Position numbers and translations under genes: made by a program. A stretch of 34,131 bases of DNA from an uncultured Eubacteriales bacterium (GTDB lineage Bacteria > Bacillota > Clostridia > Oscillospirales > QAMX01). A model generated the notes under the pieces. The model saw only the letters and a program-made list of their open reading frames with translations. It was not told where the DNA came from and did not search any database. The DNA is taken from assembly GCA_934546935.1 (NCBI GenBank), contig CAKTEH010000018.1, positions 1 to 34,131 of the forward strand, in the 5' to 3' direction. Of the stretch, positions 23,074 through 30,663 are shown one piece after another (the first letter of the stretch is position 1; every line of letters starts with the position of its first letter).

Positions 23074-23670
23074 ATGCAGATCGATGAAAAACGCCTGCGC
23101 AGCCAGTTTGAATTTCTGGTAGCGCTTGACGCGATGAAATCCGTTGAGCGGCGCAGCCCGGTTTATAGCGGAGGCCGCAGGGAAAATGATGCAGAGCACT
23201 CCTGGCATACGGCAGTGATGGCGATGGTATTTGCCGAGTACGCGCCAGAGGGCGCGGATCCGGGCCGGGCCGCGCAGATGCTTCTGGTGCATGACCTGAT
23301 TGAAATATATGCCGGCGACACATTTGCTTACGATGTCGAGGCAAACCTGGATAAAGCAGTCCGGGAAGCGCAGGCTGCCGACCGGCTGTATGCGCTTTTG
23401 CCGCCGGAGCAGGGCGCGTTGCTGCGCGCCATGTGGGAAGAGTTTGACGCGATGGAAACGCCGGATGCGCGTTATGCCGCCGCGCTGGACCGTGTACAGC
23501 CTCTTTTGGCCAATTGGCTGTGCGGCGGGCATACCTGGCGCGAGGGAAAGGTACATGCGCCGCAGGTTTATGCGCGCATGGAGCCGGTGCGTACCGGTGC
23601 GCCCGGGCTATGGCCGGCGGTGGTATATATAATTGAAGAATCCATAAAACGTGGAATACTACAGAGGTGA
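23074..23670 (+). CDS. HD-domain phosphohydrolase (HDDC2/YfbR-like)
   Basis: 198 residues, cytosolic. The metal-dependent HD site is seen as His42 in ENDAEHSWH, His73-Asp74 in LLVHDLIEIYAGDT and a later Asp in ALDRVQPLL. This arrangement matches the HDDC2/YfbR group of 5'-deoxynucleotidases, which dephosphorylate dNMPs, so a nucleotide-pool role is likely. A ribosome site GGAGGCG precedes the ATG. The M32 peptidase gene starts four bases after its stop, so they form one operon. Confidence 0.88.
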   Translation: MQIDEKRLRSQFEFLVALDAMKSVERRSPVYSGGRRENDAEHSWHTAVMAMVFAEYAPEGADPGRAAQMLLVHDLIEIYAGDTFAYDVEANLDKAVREAQAADRLYALLPPEQGALLRAMWEEFDAMETPDARYAAALDRVQPLLANWLCGGHTWREGKVHAPQVYARMEPVRTGAPGLWPAVVYIIEESIKRGILQR

Positions 23671-23674
23671 GCGG

Positions 23675-25174
23675 ATGGAGTTTGCGGAAGCTTTACAGCA
23701 ATTTCGGACAATTCAGGCGCGTATTCACGCCTATAACCATGCTTCGGGCATATTGTATTATGACGGCGTGACAACCGCCCCGTCCGGCAGCGGGGAGGGG
23801 CGTGCGCAGACGATGGGCGTACTGTCAGGCGATATTTACGATCTTCAGACCGGTGAAAAAACGCTTGAGGTGCTTGCTGTGCTGCGTGCGCACTGCGCGC
23901 AGCTCGACGCGCGTGCGGCGCGGGAATTGGAGCTTTTCAGCCGCGGGCTGGAATATGCTGCAAGTATTCCAAAGGACGAATATGTGGATTACCAGATGCA
24001 TATCAACCGTTCCGAGGATATATGGCAGACGGCGCGGGAAAAATCGGATTTTGCAATGTTTGCACCGTATTTGGAGAAAACAGTGCGGACGCTGAAAAAG
24101 TTTGCAAAATATTATAAACCCGGCGAACCGGCTTATAATACAATGCTGGATATGTATGAACACGGCCTTACAATGGAAACAGCCGACAGGTTTTTCGATC
24201 TGCTGCGCCAGCGGCTTGTCCCGCTGATGCGCCGGGTCGCGGCGGCACAGCAGATTGACGCTTCGTTCCTGCATAAATCCTACCCTGTGCAGAAGCAGCG
24301 CAGATTTTCCGATCTTCTGATGGATATGCTGACCATTGACCGTGCGTACTGCGGCATCGGCGAAACAGCGCATCCGTTTACAACGGAATTCAACAAGTAC
24401 GACGTGCGCATTACCACTCACTACGATGAAAACGATCTGGCAAGTTCCATGTATTCGGTGATCCATGAGGGCGGCCATGCGCTTTATGAGCTGCACGGCG
24501 GCGGCGAATATGAAAACACCTGCGTTGCCGGCGGCGTTTCAATGGGGATTCACGAGAGCCAGTCGCGTTTCTTTGAAAATATTATCGGGCGCAGCGAGGC
24601 GTTTTGCCGCTGCCTGTTCCCGAAGGTGCAGGCGCTCTTCCCGGAACAGCTTGCCGGGGTGAACGCCGGGATGTTTTACCGCGCGGTTAACCGCAGCGAA
24701 GCATCCCTGATCCGGACGGAAGCGGACGAGCTGACATATCCAATGCATATCCTGGTGCGCTATGAGCTGGAAAAGGCGCTTGTCGAAGGAGATTTGACGG
24801 TCGCGCAGCTCCCGCAGGCCTGGGATGCGAAGATGCGCGAATATCTGGGCGTGGAAGTGCCTGACGATGCGCATGGGGTGCTGCAGGACGTGCACTGGGC
24901 CGGCGGGATGCTGGGCTATTTCCCGTCCTATGCGTTGGGATCTGCCTACAGCGCACAGATGCTTGCGGCGATGGAACGGGATGTCGATGTGGAGGCTGCG
25001 GTAGGGCAGGGACGGCTTGCGCCGGTTGTTTCCTGGCTGTCTGAGCGCATCTACCGGCATAGCTCGATGTATGACCCCGACGTATTGCTTCCTATGTGCT
25101 GCGGTGCGGAATTTGACCCTGAATATTATATTGCATATCTGGAAAAGAAATATACTGGGCTTTACGGGCTGTAA
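23675..25174 (+). CDS. M32-family metallocarboxypeptidase (Taq type)
   Basis: Zinc carboxypeptidase that trims C-terminal residues, 499 residues, cytosolic. The three M32 hallmarks are present: HEGGH (264-268), HESQ (293-296) and IRTEAD (346-351). The protein is largely helical, as expected for the family. The ATG at 23675 has GAGGTGAG upstream, which overlaps the end of the HD gene; a longer start at 23651 lies within that gene and adds eight non-conserved residues. It probably recycles peptides. Confidence 0.95.
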   Translation: MEFAEALQQFRTIQARIHAYNHASGILYYDGVTTAPSGSGEGRAQTMGVLSGDIYDLQTGEKTLEVLAVLRAHCAQLDARAARELELFSRGLEYAASIPKDEYVDYQMHINRSEDIWQTAREKSDFAMFAPYLEKTVRTLKKFAKYYKPGEPAYNTMLDMYEHGLTMETADRFFDLLRQRLVPLMRRVAAAQQIDASFLHKSYPVQKQRRFSDLLMDMLTIDRAYCGIGETAHPFTTEFNKYDVRITTHYDENDLASSMYSVIHEGGHALYELHGGGEYENTCVAGGVSMGIHESQSRFFENIIGRSEAFCRCLFPKVQALFPEQLAGVNAGMFYRAVNRSEASLIRTEADELTYPMHILVRYELEKALVEGDLTVAQLPQAWDAKMREYLGVEVPDDAHGVLQDVHWAGGMLGYFPSYALGSAYSAQMLAAMERDVDVEAAVGQGRLAPVVSWLSERIYRHSSMYDPDVLLPMCCGAEFDPEYYIAYLEKKYTGLYGL

Positions 25175-25245
25175 ACCGGGAAGGGCAGGGGTTTGCAGGA
25201 ACTGCGGATAAAAAACGGGAAAGTGGGGAAAATATGGCAAATCCC

Positions 25246-25274
25246 TTGCATTTTGCCTGGTTTCCCGGTATAAT
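25246..25274 (+). promoter_or_regulatory. Promoter of the DUF1858 gene
   Basis: TTGCAT (25246-25251), 17-base spacer, TATAAT (25269-25274). Confidence 0.8.
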
Positions 25275-25340
25275 AACCACGGCGCGGCGGCTTTGTAACC
25301 GCGCTGAGCGGGAAAAATACTTTTATGGAGGATAGAAGAC

Positions 25341-25550
25341 ATGACTGTGACCAAGGATACGCTGATTATCGACGTGCTGCGTGCAGACATTGAGACGGCA
25401 CAATTCTTTTTTGATATCGGAATGCACTGCGTAGGTTGCCCATCGTCGCGCGGTGAGTCGATTGAAATGGCATGCATGGTACATGGCGTCGATGCAGACG
25501 AGCTGGTTGAAAAGCTCAACGCGCACTTTGCAGATAAGGAAGCAAAGTAA
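25341..25550 (+). CDS. DUF1858 redox-disulfide domain protein
   Basis: A 69-residue small protein. It carries Cys30 and Cys33 in MHCVGCPSS and a third Cys45 in MACMVHGV, typical of the hybrid-cluster-associated disulfide domain family (DUF1858, TIGR03980). Members are common in anaerobes and may bind a metal cluster or act in thiol redox chemistry, but their function is not established. A GGAGG ribosome site precedes the ATG. It has its own promoter and a downstream hairpin, although some read-through into trmK is possible. Confidence 0.9.
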   Translation: MTVTKDTLIIDVLRADIETAQFFFDIGMHCVGCPSSRGESIEMACMVHGVDADELVEKLNAHFADKEAK

Positions 25551-25565
25551 AAAAACAGACCGAGG

Positions 25566-25604
25566 GCGTCGGGACAGGCCGTGACGGTTCTGCCCGGCGC
25601 TTTT
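25566..25604 (+). terminator. Terminator of the DUF1858 gene
   Basis: GCGTCGGG (25566-25573) pairs with CCCGGCGC (25593-25600), including one G-T pair, followed by TTTT. Moderate strength; partial read-through into the next gene is possible because no separate trmK promoter was seen. Confidence 0.6.
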
Positions 25605-25625
25605 GTATCGTTTTTGGAGTAAAGC

Positions 25626-26321
25626 ATGAGGATGTTTACGCTTTCCCCGCGTCTGGCCTGCGCCGCAGCGCGTCTGCCGCGGGGTGCAGAGCTTGCGGAT
25701 ATCGGATGTGACCATGGGAAGCTTCCCGTGTATGCCGCAGTCTATCTGGAACCGCACAGAATTATCGCCTGTGATATTAACGAGGCCCCCCTGGCGCGCG
25801 CGGCGCTGAATTGCCGGCGCTTTGGTGTGGAAGGGCGGGTTGAGCTGCGTCTCGGAGACGGCCTCGCGCCGGTTGCTCCTGAGGAATGTACACATATCAC
25901 CGTTTGCGGATTAGGCGGGGAGACGATCGCCGGCATCCTTGCTGCTGCGCCATGGACGCGCGCAGGAGCGCATGCGCTGATTTTGCAACCGGAGACCAGC
26001 GCGCATAAGCTTCGCCGTTTTCTATATGAGGCGGGTTACTGTATTGAAGACGAAGAAGCGGTGCTCGACGGCAGGCGTGTATATACGCTTCTGTGCGCCC
26101 GCGGCGGCACGCAGCCGTGTACTGCGGCGCTTGTGGACTGCTTTGCAAGCCCGGCGCTGCGCGCCCGGCAGGATGCGGCGGCGGACGCGTATCTTGCGCG
26201 TGTACGCACCTCGCTGAAGCGCAGGATGCGGGGGGAACCCCTTGGCAGCGCGCAATATGCCGCGCTGGAGGAGGCAGTATGCATATTGGAAGGAAGAAAG
26301 CATGGAAGCCTGGCAGATTGA
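25626..26321 (+). CDS. trmK: tRNA (adenine22-N1)-methyltransferase
   Basis: 231 residues. Uses S-adenosylmethionine to methylate N1 of A22 in tRNA. The Rossmann motif I is DIGCDHGKLP (about 25-34), motif II IIACDINEAPL and motif IV ITVCGLGGETI, with a helical C-terminal extension, all typical of TrmK. The start follows TTTGGAGTAAAGC. It overlaps the next gene by 20 bases. The trmK-nif3 pairing is conserved across Bacillota, which supports both calls. Confidence 0.94.
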   Translation: MRMFTLSPRLACAAARLPRGAELADIGCDHGKLPVYAAVYLEPHRIIACDINEAPLARAALNCRRFGVEGRVELRLGDGLAPVAPEECTHITVCGLGGETIAGILAAAPWTRAGAHALILQPETSAHKLRRFLYEAGYCIEDEEAVLDGRRVYTLLCARGGTQPCTAALVDCFASPALRARQDAAADAYLARVRTSLKRRMRGEPLGSAQYAALEEAVCILEGRKHGSLAD

Positions 26322-27081
26322 AAAAATGCTGGCGCAGCTTGCGCCGGTACAGACGGCGCTGTCCTATGACAATGTCGGGCTGCTGATCGGCGATGCGCAT
26401 AAAGAAGTTACACGGGTGCTCCTGGCGCTGGATATCACGCCGGAAACGGTCGGGGAGGCGGCGGATTTCGGTGCGCAGATGCTTGTATCGCACCATCCGG
26501 TGATTTTCCAGCCTTACCGTCGTATTACGCCGCAAAGCTATGATACCGCGGCCGCAATGGCACTGATCCGCCGGGACATGGCGGCGGTATGCATGCATAC
26601 GAATCTTGACCTGGCGCGCGGCGGCGTCAACGACGCGTTGGCACGGGCGCTGGGACTACAGGATATTTCCCGAGTGGAAGCCGACGCCGACGCTTTGCTG
26701 CGTGTGGGGATGCTTCCCGGGGCATTGTCCATGCGCGACTTTGCACTTTTGGTAAAGCGGGCGCTTGGTTGTCCGGGGCTGTGGTATTCTGATGCGGGGC
26801 GTCCGGTACGGTGTGTGGCGGTCTGCGGCGGCGCGGGCGGCGGCGATGCGGAAACAGCGCTCGCGCTGGCATCCGGGGCCGATGTGTATGTAAGCGCGGA
26901 ATTTCGCCATCATATTACCCTTCAGGCACAGCACAGGGGTCTGAGTCTTGTGGACGCAGGGCACTTTTATACGGAACGCCCGGTGCTTGCGGCGCTTGCG
27001 GAATATCTGGGGAATGCCTTTCCGCAATTGGAACTCAGGATATCTGCGCAGCGTGGAACCGGGGTGTTTTTGGCGGAGTAA
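26302..27081 (+). CDS. Nif3/DUF34-family protein (YqfO-like)
   Basis: 259 residues. Metal-binding motifs of the family are visible: SYDNVGLLIGD, SHHPVIF, MHTNLDLARGGVND, and at the C-terminus SAEFRHH and DAGHFYTERPVL. Members are often annotated as GTP cyclohydrolase I type 2, but the physiological role is unclear. The ATG at 26302 has AAGGA upstream and overlaps the end of trmK; a longer start at 26242 is deep inside trmK and unlikely. It lacks the extra middle domain found in longer YqfO proteins. Confidence 0.92.
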   Translation: MEAWQIEKMLAQLAPVQTALSYDNVGLLIGDAHKEVTRVLLALDITPETVGEAADFGAQMLVSHHPVIFQPYRRITPQSYDTAAAMALIRRDMAAVCMHTNLDLARGGVNDALARALGLQDISRVEADADALLRVGMLPGALSMRDFALLVKRALGCPGLWYSDAGRPVRCVAVCGGAGGGDAETALALASGADVYVSAEFRHHITLQAQHRGLSLVDAGHFYTERPVLAALAEYLGNAFPQLELRISAQRGTGVFLAE

Positions 27082-27136
27082 GTGCTGCCGGTGCGGCAGG
27101 CTGGACAGGCGTTTTGCCTGGGTTTGGAAAAAGATT

Positions 27137-28936
27137 ATGTTTGACAGTGTCGTTTTATCACAGATTTTAAAGGAAATGGCGCTATCCGGTTCGCATGTGA
27201 ATAAAATTACGCAGCCGGGACGGGATGTGCTGTATTTTTCGCTCTATGGCGTGCAGGGCGCACGGCGGCTGCTGATTTCTGCAAACGCTTCTGCGCCGAG
27301 GCTGCAGTATACCGAAACGCTGCGGGAAAATCCCGATATACCGCCGAATTTCTGTATGCTCCTTCGTAAATACCTTGGAGGCGCGTTGATTACACAGGCT
27401 GCGCAGCCGGGTTTTGACCGGATTGCAGAGCTGTCCTTTTCCTGTGCCGATGAGTTTGGCGGTGTGCACCCGCGCAGGTTGATCTGCGAGCTGATGGGGC
27501 GTTATTCCAATATCATACTCGTCGGTTCAGATGGGCGGATCATCGACAGCCTCCGGCACGTCGATGATGAAATGAACCCTTCCCGGCAGGTGTTGCCAGG
27601 CCTTGTTTACCGGTATCCGGATATGCAGGGCCGGCTTGGGCTGGAGGAATCCACGCCGGAGGCGGTATGCGCTGCGCTGCCGGCCTGTGAAGGGCAAAAA
27701 GCTGTGGGCGTGCTGTTGGCGCGTTTCGGATGGCTTTCCCCGCTGACTGCAAGGGAATGTGCACACAGGGCGTCCATCGACGCGGATGCGCCGCTGGATG
27801 CGGCGAATATCTCTGCATTGGCGGGCGCGGTCAATGCGCTGCGGGGGGAGATCCTTGCCGGGGAAACCGGGCCCTATATGCTTTGGGCTATAGGTGCAGC
27901 GGGGCAGCGGGAGAAACCGGCCGATTATAGTTATATTTGCATTGATCAATACGGATCAACACGGGAAGGAGAACGGTTTGTAACATACAGCGCCATGCTT
28001 GACGCTTTTTATGCCCGCCGTGAGGCGGCCGAACATATGCTGCAGCGTTCCGGCGCAATGCGTAAGAGCGTGCGCGGCGCGAAAAACCGTCTGATGCAGA
28101 AGCTTGAGGCGCAGCGCGCAGAGCTTGCCGCTTCACAAGACCGCGAAGCGCTGAAACGCTCGGGCGACGCAATTCTCGCCTCTGTCTATCTGTTGGAAAA
28201 AGGGCAGACAAGAGCACTCCTGTCCGACTATAATGCGCAGCCGGATGCCTCAGGCATTTTCCCGACGATTGAGGTGGCGCTGGACGCGCGCCTGAACCCG
28301 CAGGACAATGCACAGGCATATTATAAAAAGTACCGCCGCGCCAAAAACGCAGAGGAGAAACTTCATGCGCTGATTTCCGATGGGGAGCGGGAACTTGCTT
28401 ATCTCGAAAGCGTGCTGGATGCGCTTGCGCGCGCGGACAGCGAACGGACGCTTGGCGAGATACGTGCGGAGCTGGAGGCAAACGGCTATGCCTCCCAGCG
28501 GTTTGCGAAAAAGAAGCCGGGCGGAAAGCCGCGCAAAGCGCCGCCGGTGGAACCCATGGAATTTTCCTTCGGGGGCTATACGATCTACGCCGGCCGAAAC
28601 AATATACAAAATGAATATGTTACCTTCCGGCTTGCGGGCAGAGGGGATATCTGGTTCCATGCCCAGCATGTGCCGGGAAGCCATGTGCTGCTGGTCTGCC
28701 GTGGGCAGGAACCCACGCCGGAAGTGCTTGAAGCATGCGCGCAGGTCGCGGCCTGGCACAGCGGCGCGCGTACCGCCGGACGCTGTGCGGTCGATTATAC
28801 CGCAGCCCGCAATGTCCGCCGTCAAAGCGGCGGGAAGCCCGGCATGGTCTTTTATAACAGTTATCAAACCATCCTGGTCACGCCCGACGAAAAGCGGGTC
28901 GGCGCGATGGCGGGAGGAAAGAAAGGGAGAAAATAA
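27137..28936 (+). CDS. rqcH: Ribosome quality control protein RqcH (NFACT family)
   Basis: 599 residues. RqcH binds stalled 50S subunits with peptidyl-tRNA and adds C-terminal alanine tails that mark the nascent chain for degradation. The NFACT-N domain carries QPGFDRI with Asp94-Arg95, equivalent to the Asp-Arg pair needed for tailing. A coiled-coil middle (about 330-490) and a C-terminal NFACT-R domain with FSFGGYTIYAGRNNIQNEY follow. Older annotation calls it fibronectin-binding protein A. The ATG at 27137 starts MFDSVVLSQILKEM; a longer frame from 26948 overlaps nif3. Confidence 0.94.
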   Translation: MFDSVVLSQILKEMALSGSHVNKITQPGRDVLYFSLYGVQGARRLLISANASAPRLQYTETLRENPDIPPNFCMLLRKYLGGALITQAAQPGFDRIAELSFSCADEFGGVHPRRLICELMGRYSNIILVGSDGRIIDSLRHVDDEMNPSRQVLPGLVYRYPDMQGRLGLEESTPEAVCAALPACEGQKAVGVLLARFGWLSPLTARECAHRASIDADAPLDAANISALAGAVNALRGEILAGETGPYMLWAIGAAGQREKPADYSYICIDQYGSTREGERFVTYSAMLDAFYARREAAEHMLQRSGAMRKSVRGAKNRLMQKLEAQRAELAASQDREALKRSGDAILASVYLLEKGQTRALLSDYNAQPDASGIFPTIEVALDARLNPQDNAQAYYKKYRRAKNAEEKLHALISDGERELAYLESVLDALARADSERTLGEIRAELEANGYASQRFAKKKPGGKPRKAPPVEPMEFSFGGYTIYAGRNNIQNEYVTFRLAGRGDIWFHAQHVPGSHVLLVCRGQEPTPEVLEACAQVAAWHSGARTAGRCAVDYTAARNVRRQSGGKPGMVFYNSYQTILVTPDEKRVGAMAGGKKGRK

Positions 28937-28937
28937 A

Positions 28938-29408
28938 ATGGTAGTTATCGAAATGGAAAACGGAAAGAAGATCAAGATTGAACTGGACGCATCTGCCGCG
29001 CCGATCTCTGTGGCCAACTTTGAAAAGCTTGTTGGCGAAGGTTTCTACGACGGACTGAAGTTTCATCGCGTAATCCCGGGTTTTATGATTCAGGGCGGGG
29101 ATCCCAAAGGCAACGGGACCGGAGGCCCGGGTTATACGATTAAGGGTGAATTTGCCGCGAACGGCGTCGAAAACCCGATTAAGCATGTACGCGGCGTAAT
29201 TTCCATGGCGCGTGCGCAGGATCCGGACAGCGCGGGGAGCCAGTTTTTCATCATGCATGAGGATGCGCCGCATCTTGACGGGCAGTATGCTGCGTTCGGC
29301 CATGTTGTAGAGGGTATGGAAGTTGTGGATGAGATCGCCTCTGTGCGCCGTGATATGAACGACCGTCCGGTCAAGCCGGTTCGTATGGCAAAAGTCACGA
29401 TCGCGTAA
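28938..29408 (+). CDS. Cyclophilin-type peptidyl-prolyl isomerase
   Basis: 156 residues, cytosolic, no signal peptide. It has the cyclophilin core FHRVIPGFMIQGGDP, SMARAQDPDSAGSQFFIM and LDGQYAAFGHVVEGMEVVD, which contain the catalytic Arg/Phe/Gln set. It accelerates proline isomerisation in folding proteins. It starts one base after the rqcH stop, and its own stop overlaps the mrnC start (TAATG), so the three genes are translationally linked. A longer frame starting within rqcH is rejected because the family N-terminus MVVIEMENGKKI begins here. Confidence 0.95.
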   Translation: MVVIEMENGKKIKIELDASAAPISVANFEKLVGEGFYDGLKFHRVIPGFMIQGGDPKGNGTGGPGYTIKGEFAANGVENPIKHVRGVISMARAQDPDSAGSQFFIMHEDAPHLDGQYAAFGHVVEGMEVVDEIASVRRDMNDRPVKPVRMAKVTIA

Positions 29409-29833
29409 TGCTTCCTGGTACCGAAAAAGAAAAAACCGCGCCCTACGGCATGTCGAGCCTTGCGCTTGCGCATGTCGGGGACGCGGTCTATGAACTGTTG
29501 GTGCGGACTCGCCTTGCAGCGCTTATCCGTACAGCGGGGAAGCTGCATGCCGCCACGGTGCGGCTGGTCTGTGCACCCGCGCAGGCAAGGGCCGCGCAGG
29601 CGGTTTTGCCGGAGCTGTCGGAGCAGGAATGCGCGGTGTTTATGCGTGCCCGAAATACCCAGCTGCATCATATCCCGCGTGGGGCAAGCGGCGCGCAGTA
29701 TGCCCTTGCCACTGCCCTGGAGGCGCTTTTCGGTTATCTGTATCTTGCGGGAGAATATGCGCGCATAGAAGCTGTATTCAATACTTGCTGGATGGTATCG
29801 CAGGAGACGGGAAGCCTTCCCGGTCAAGGCTGA
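29408..29833 (+). CDS. mrnC: Mini-ribonuclease III
   Basis: 141 residues. Mini-III matures the ends of 23S rRNA as a dimer and is an RNase III catalytic domain without an RNA-binding domain. The motif HVGDAVYEL carries catalytic Asp25. The later blocks KLHAATVRLVCAPAQA, FMRARNTQ and EALFGYLYLAG match the family, the last carrying the second acidic residue. The usual RRGRN is RARN here. It starts in overlap with the PPIase stop, and its last 56 bases overlap an opposite-strand gene. Confidence 0.92.
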   Translation: MLPGTEKEKTAPYGMSSLALAHVGDAVYELLVRTRLAALIRTAGKLHAATVRLVCAPAQARAAQAVLPELSEQECAVFMRARNTQLHHIPRGASGAQYALATALEALFGYLYLAGEYARIEAVFNTCWMVSQETGSLPGQG

Positions 29834-30515
29834 CGACGAAGTAATCGGCGTCGCGGATCTGTTCGGCACGTGTCAGGCACAGTACGGCGCTGATCGCCCC
29901 AGCCGCCTGTGCAGGCACGGCAAGTTCTACGCCGCCGCCGCGGTAGCGGTACAGTACGCCCTCCAGCGTGCTCAGCAGCGGTTTTAAAATCGCATCGCCG
30001 GTAAAATCAGAAGCGTTTTCACATGCACACCAGCGGTCAATCAGCCCGGACGGGGAATCGGAAAGGTTCTCTGCCTGGGCTTTTCCTGTTTCCCCGGTTT
30101 CCGATCCGGGAGGACCTTCGCCTGTTTGGCCTGTTTGCTGTCCATCGGATGCTTCGTATAACTCCGCGGCTGTCTGTCCGGCGGGCGCCTCTGAAACAGG
30201 GCCGGATGCAGGGAGGGCTATGGCTGCAGGCATTTCCTTTTGAAGCACCGGGGTTTTATTGCCGGGCATCAGCACAAATTCGCCGTCCTGTGGCAAAATG
30301 CCCAGTTCATGCGGGGAAATCCGGCGGTTTAATCGCAGCTCGCCGGACTCCGGGATCATGACGCCGAGACGGGTGAATTGCTGCGGCGTTGTCATATAAA
30401 GCCGGTAGATTCCGTCTTTATAAGTACAGCGGGCGCTGACACGGTAGTAGCCGCCTTCTTTTTCGATTTTACAGCGGCCCTGCGTTTGGTTTTCGAAGAG
30501 AATTTCCTTTTCCAT
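29778..30515 (-). CDS. Uncharacterised protein with a low-complexity linker
   Basis: 245 residues, not recognised. An N-terminal part of about 85 residues (EILFENQTQGRCKI, ISPHELGILPQDGEFVLMPG) looks like a compact beta-rich domain. A Gly/Gln/Glu/Thr-rich stretch (about 100-145) forms a flexible linker. The C-terminus has RWCACENASDF and a beta/alpha region ending ADYFVVSLDREGFPSP. No signal peptide or membrane segment. The ATG at 30515 follows CGGAGGTACATA, a strong ribosome site, which supports a real gene. Its 3' end overlaps mrnC by 56 bases in opposite orientation. No promoter was clear. Confidence 0.75.
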   Translation of the reverse strand: MEKEILFENQTQGRCKIEKEGGYYRVSARCTYKDGIYRLYMTTPQQFTRLGVMIPESGELRLNRRISPHELGILPQDGEFVLMPGNKTPVLQKEMPAAIALPASGPVSEAPAGQTAAELYEASDGQQTGQTGEGPPGSETGETGKAQAENLSDSPSGLIDRWCACENASDFTGDAILKPLLSTLEGVLYRYRGGGVELAVPAQAAGAISAVLCLTRAEQIRDADYFVVSLDREGFPSPAIPSSKY

Positions 30516-30559
30516 TATGTACCTCCGTTTCCGCCAGACGCACAATTTCACGCCGGGAC

Positions 30560-30588
30560 TTGATTTGCAGGATGCTTGATGCTATGAT
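30560..30588 (+). promoter_or_regulatory. Promoter of the SLH protein gene
   Basis: TTGATT (30560-30565), 17-base spacer, TATGAT (30583-30588). The leader is about 70 bases. Confidence 0.7.
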
Positions 30589-30663
30589 AAAAAAGGAGAA
30601 AGTGGCTTTTCCGGGACAATTCTGCCGATGCAGCATACCGGAAGGAAAGCAAAGGAGCTGCGT

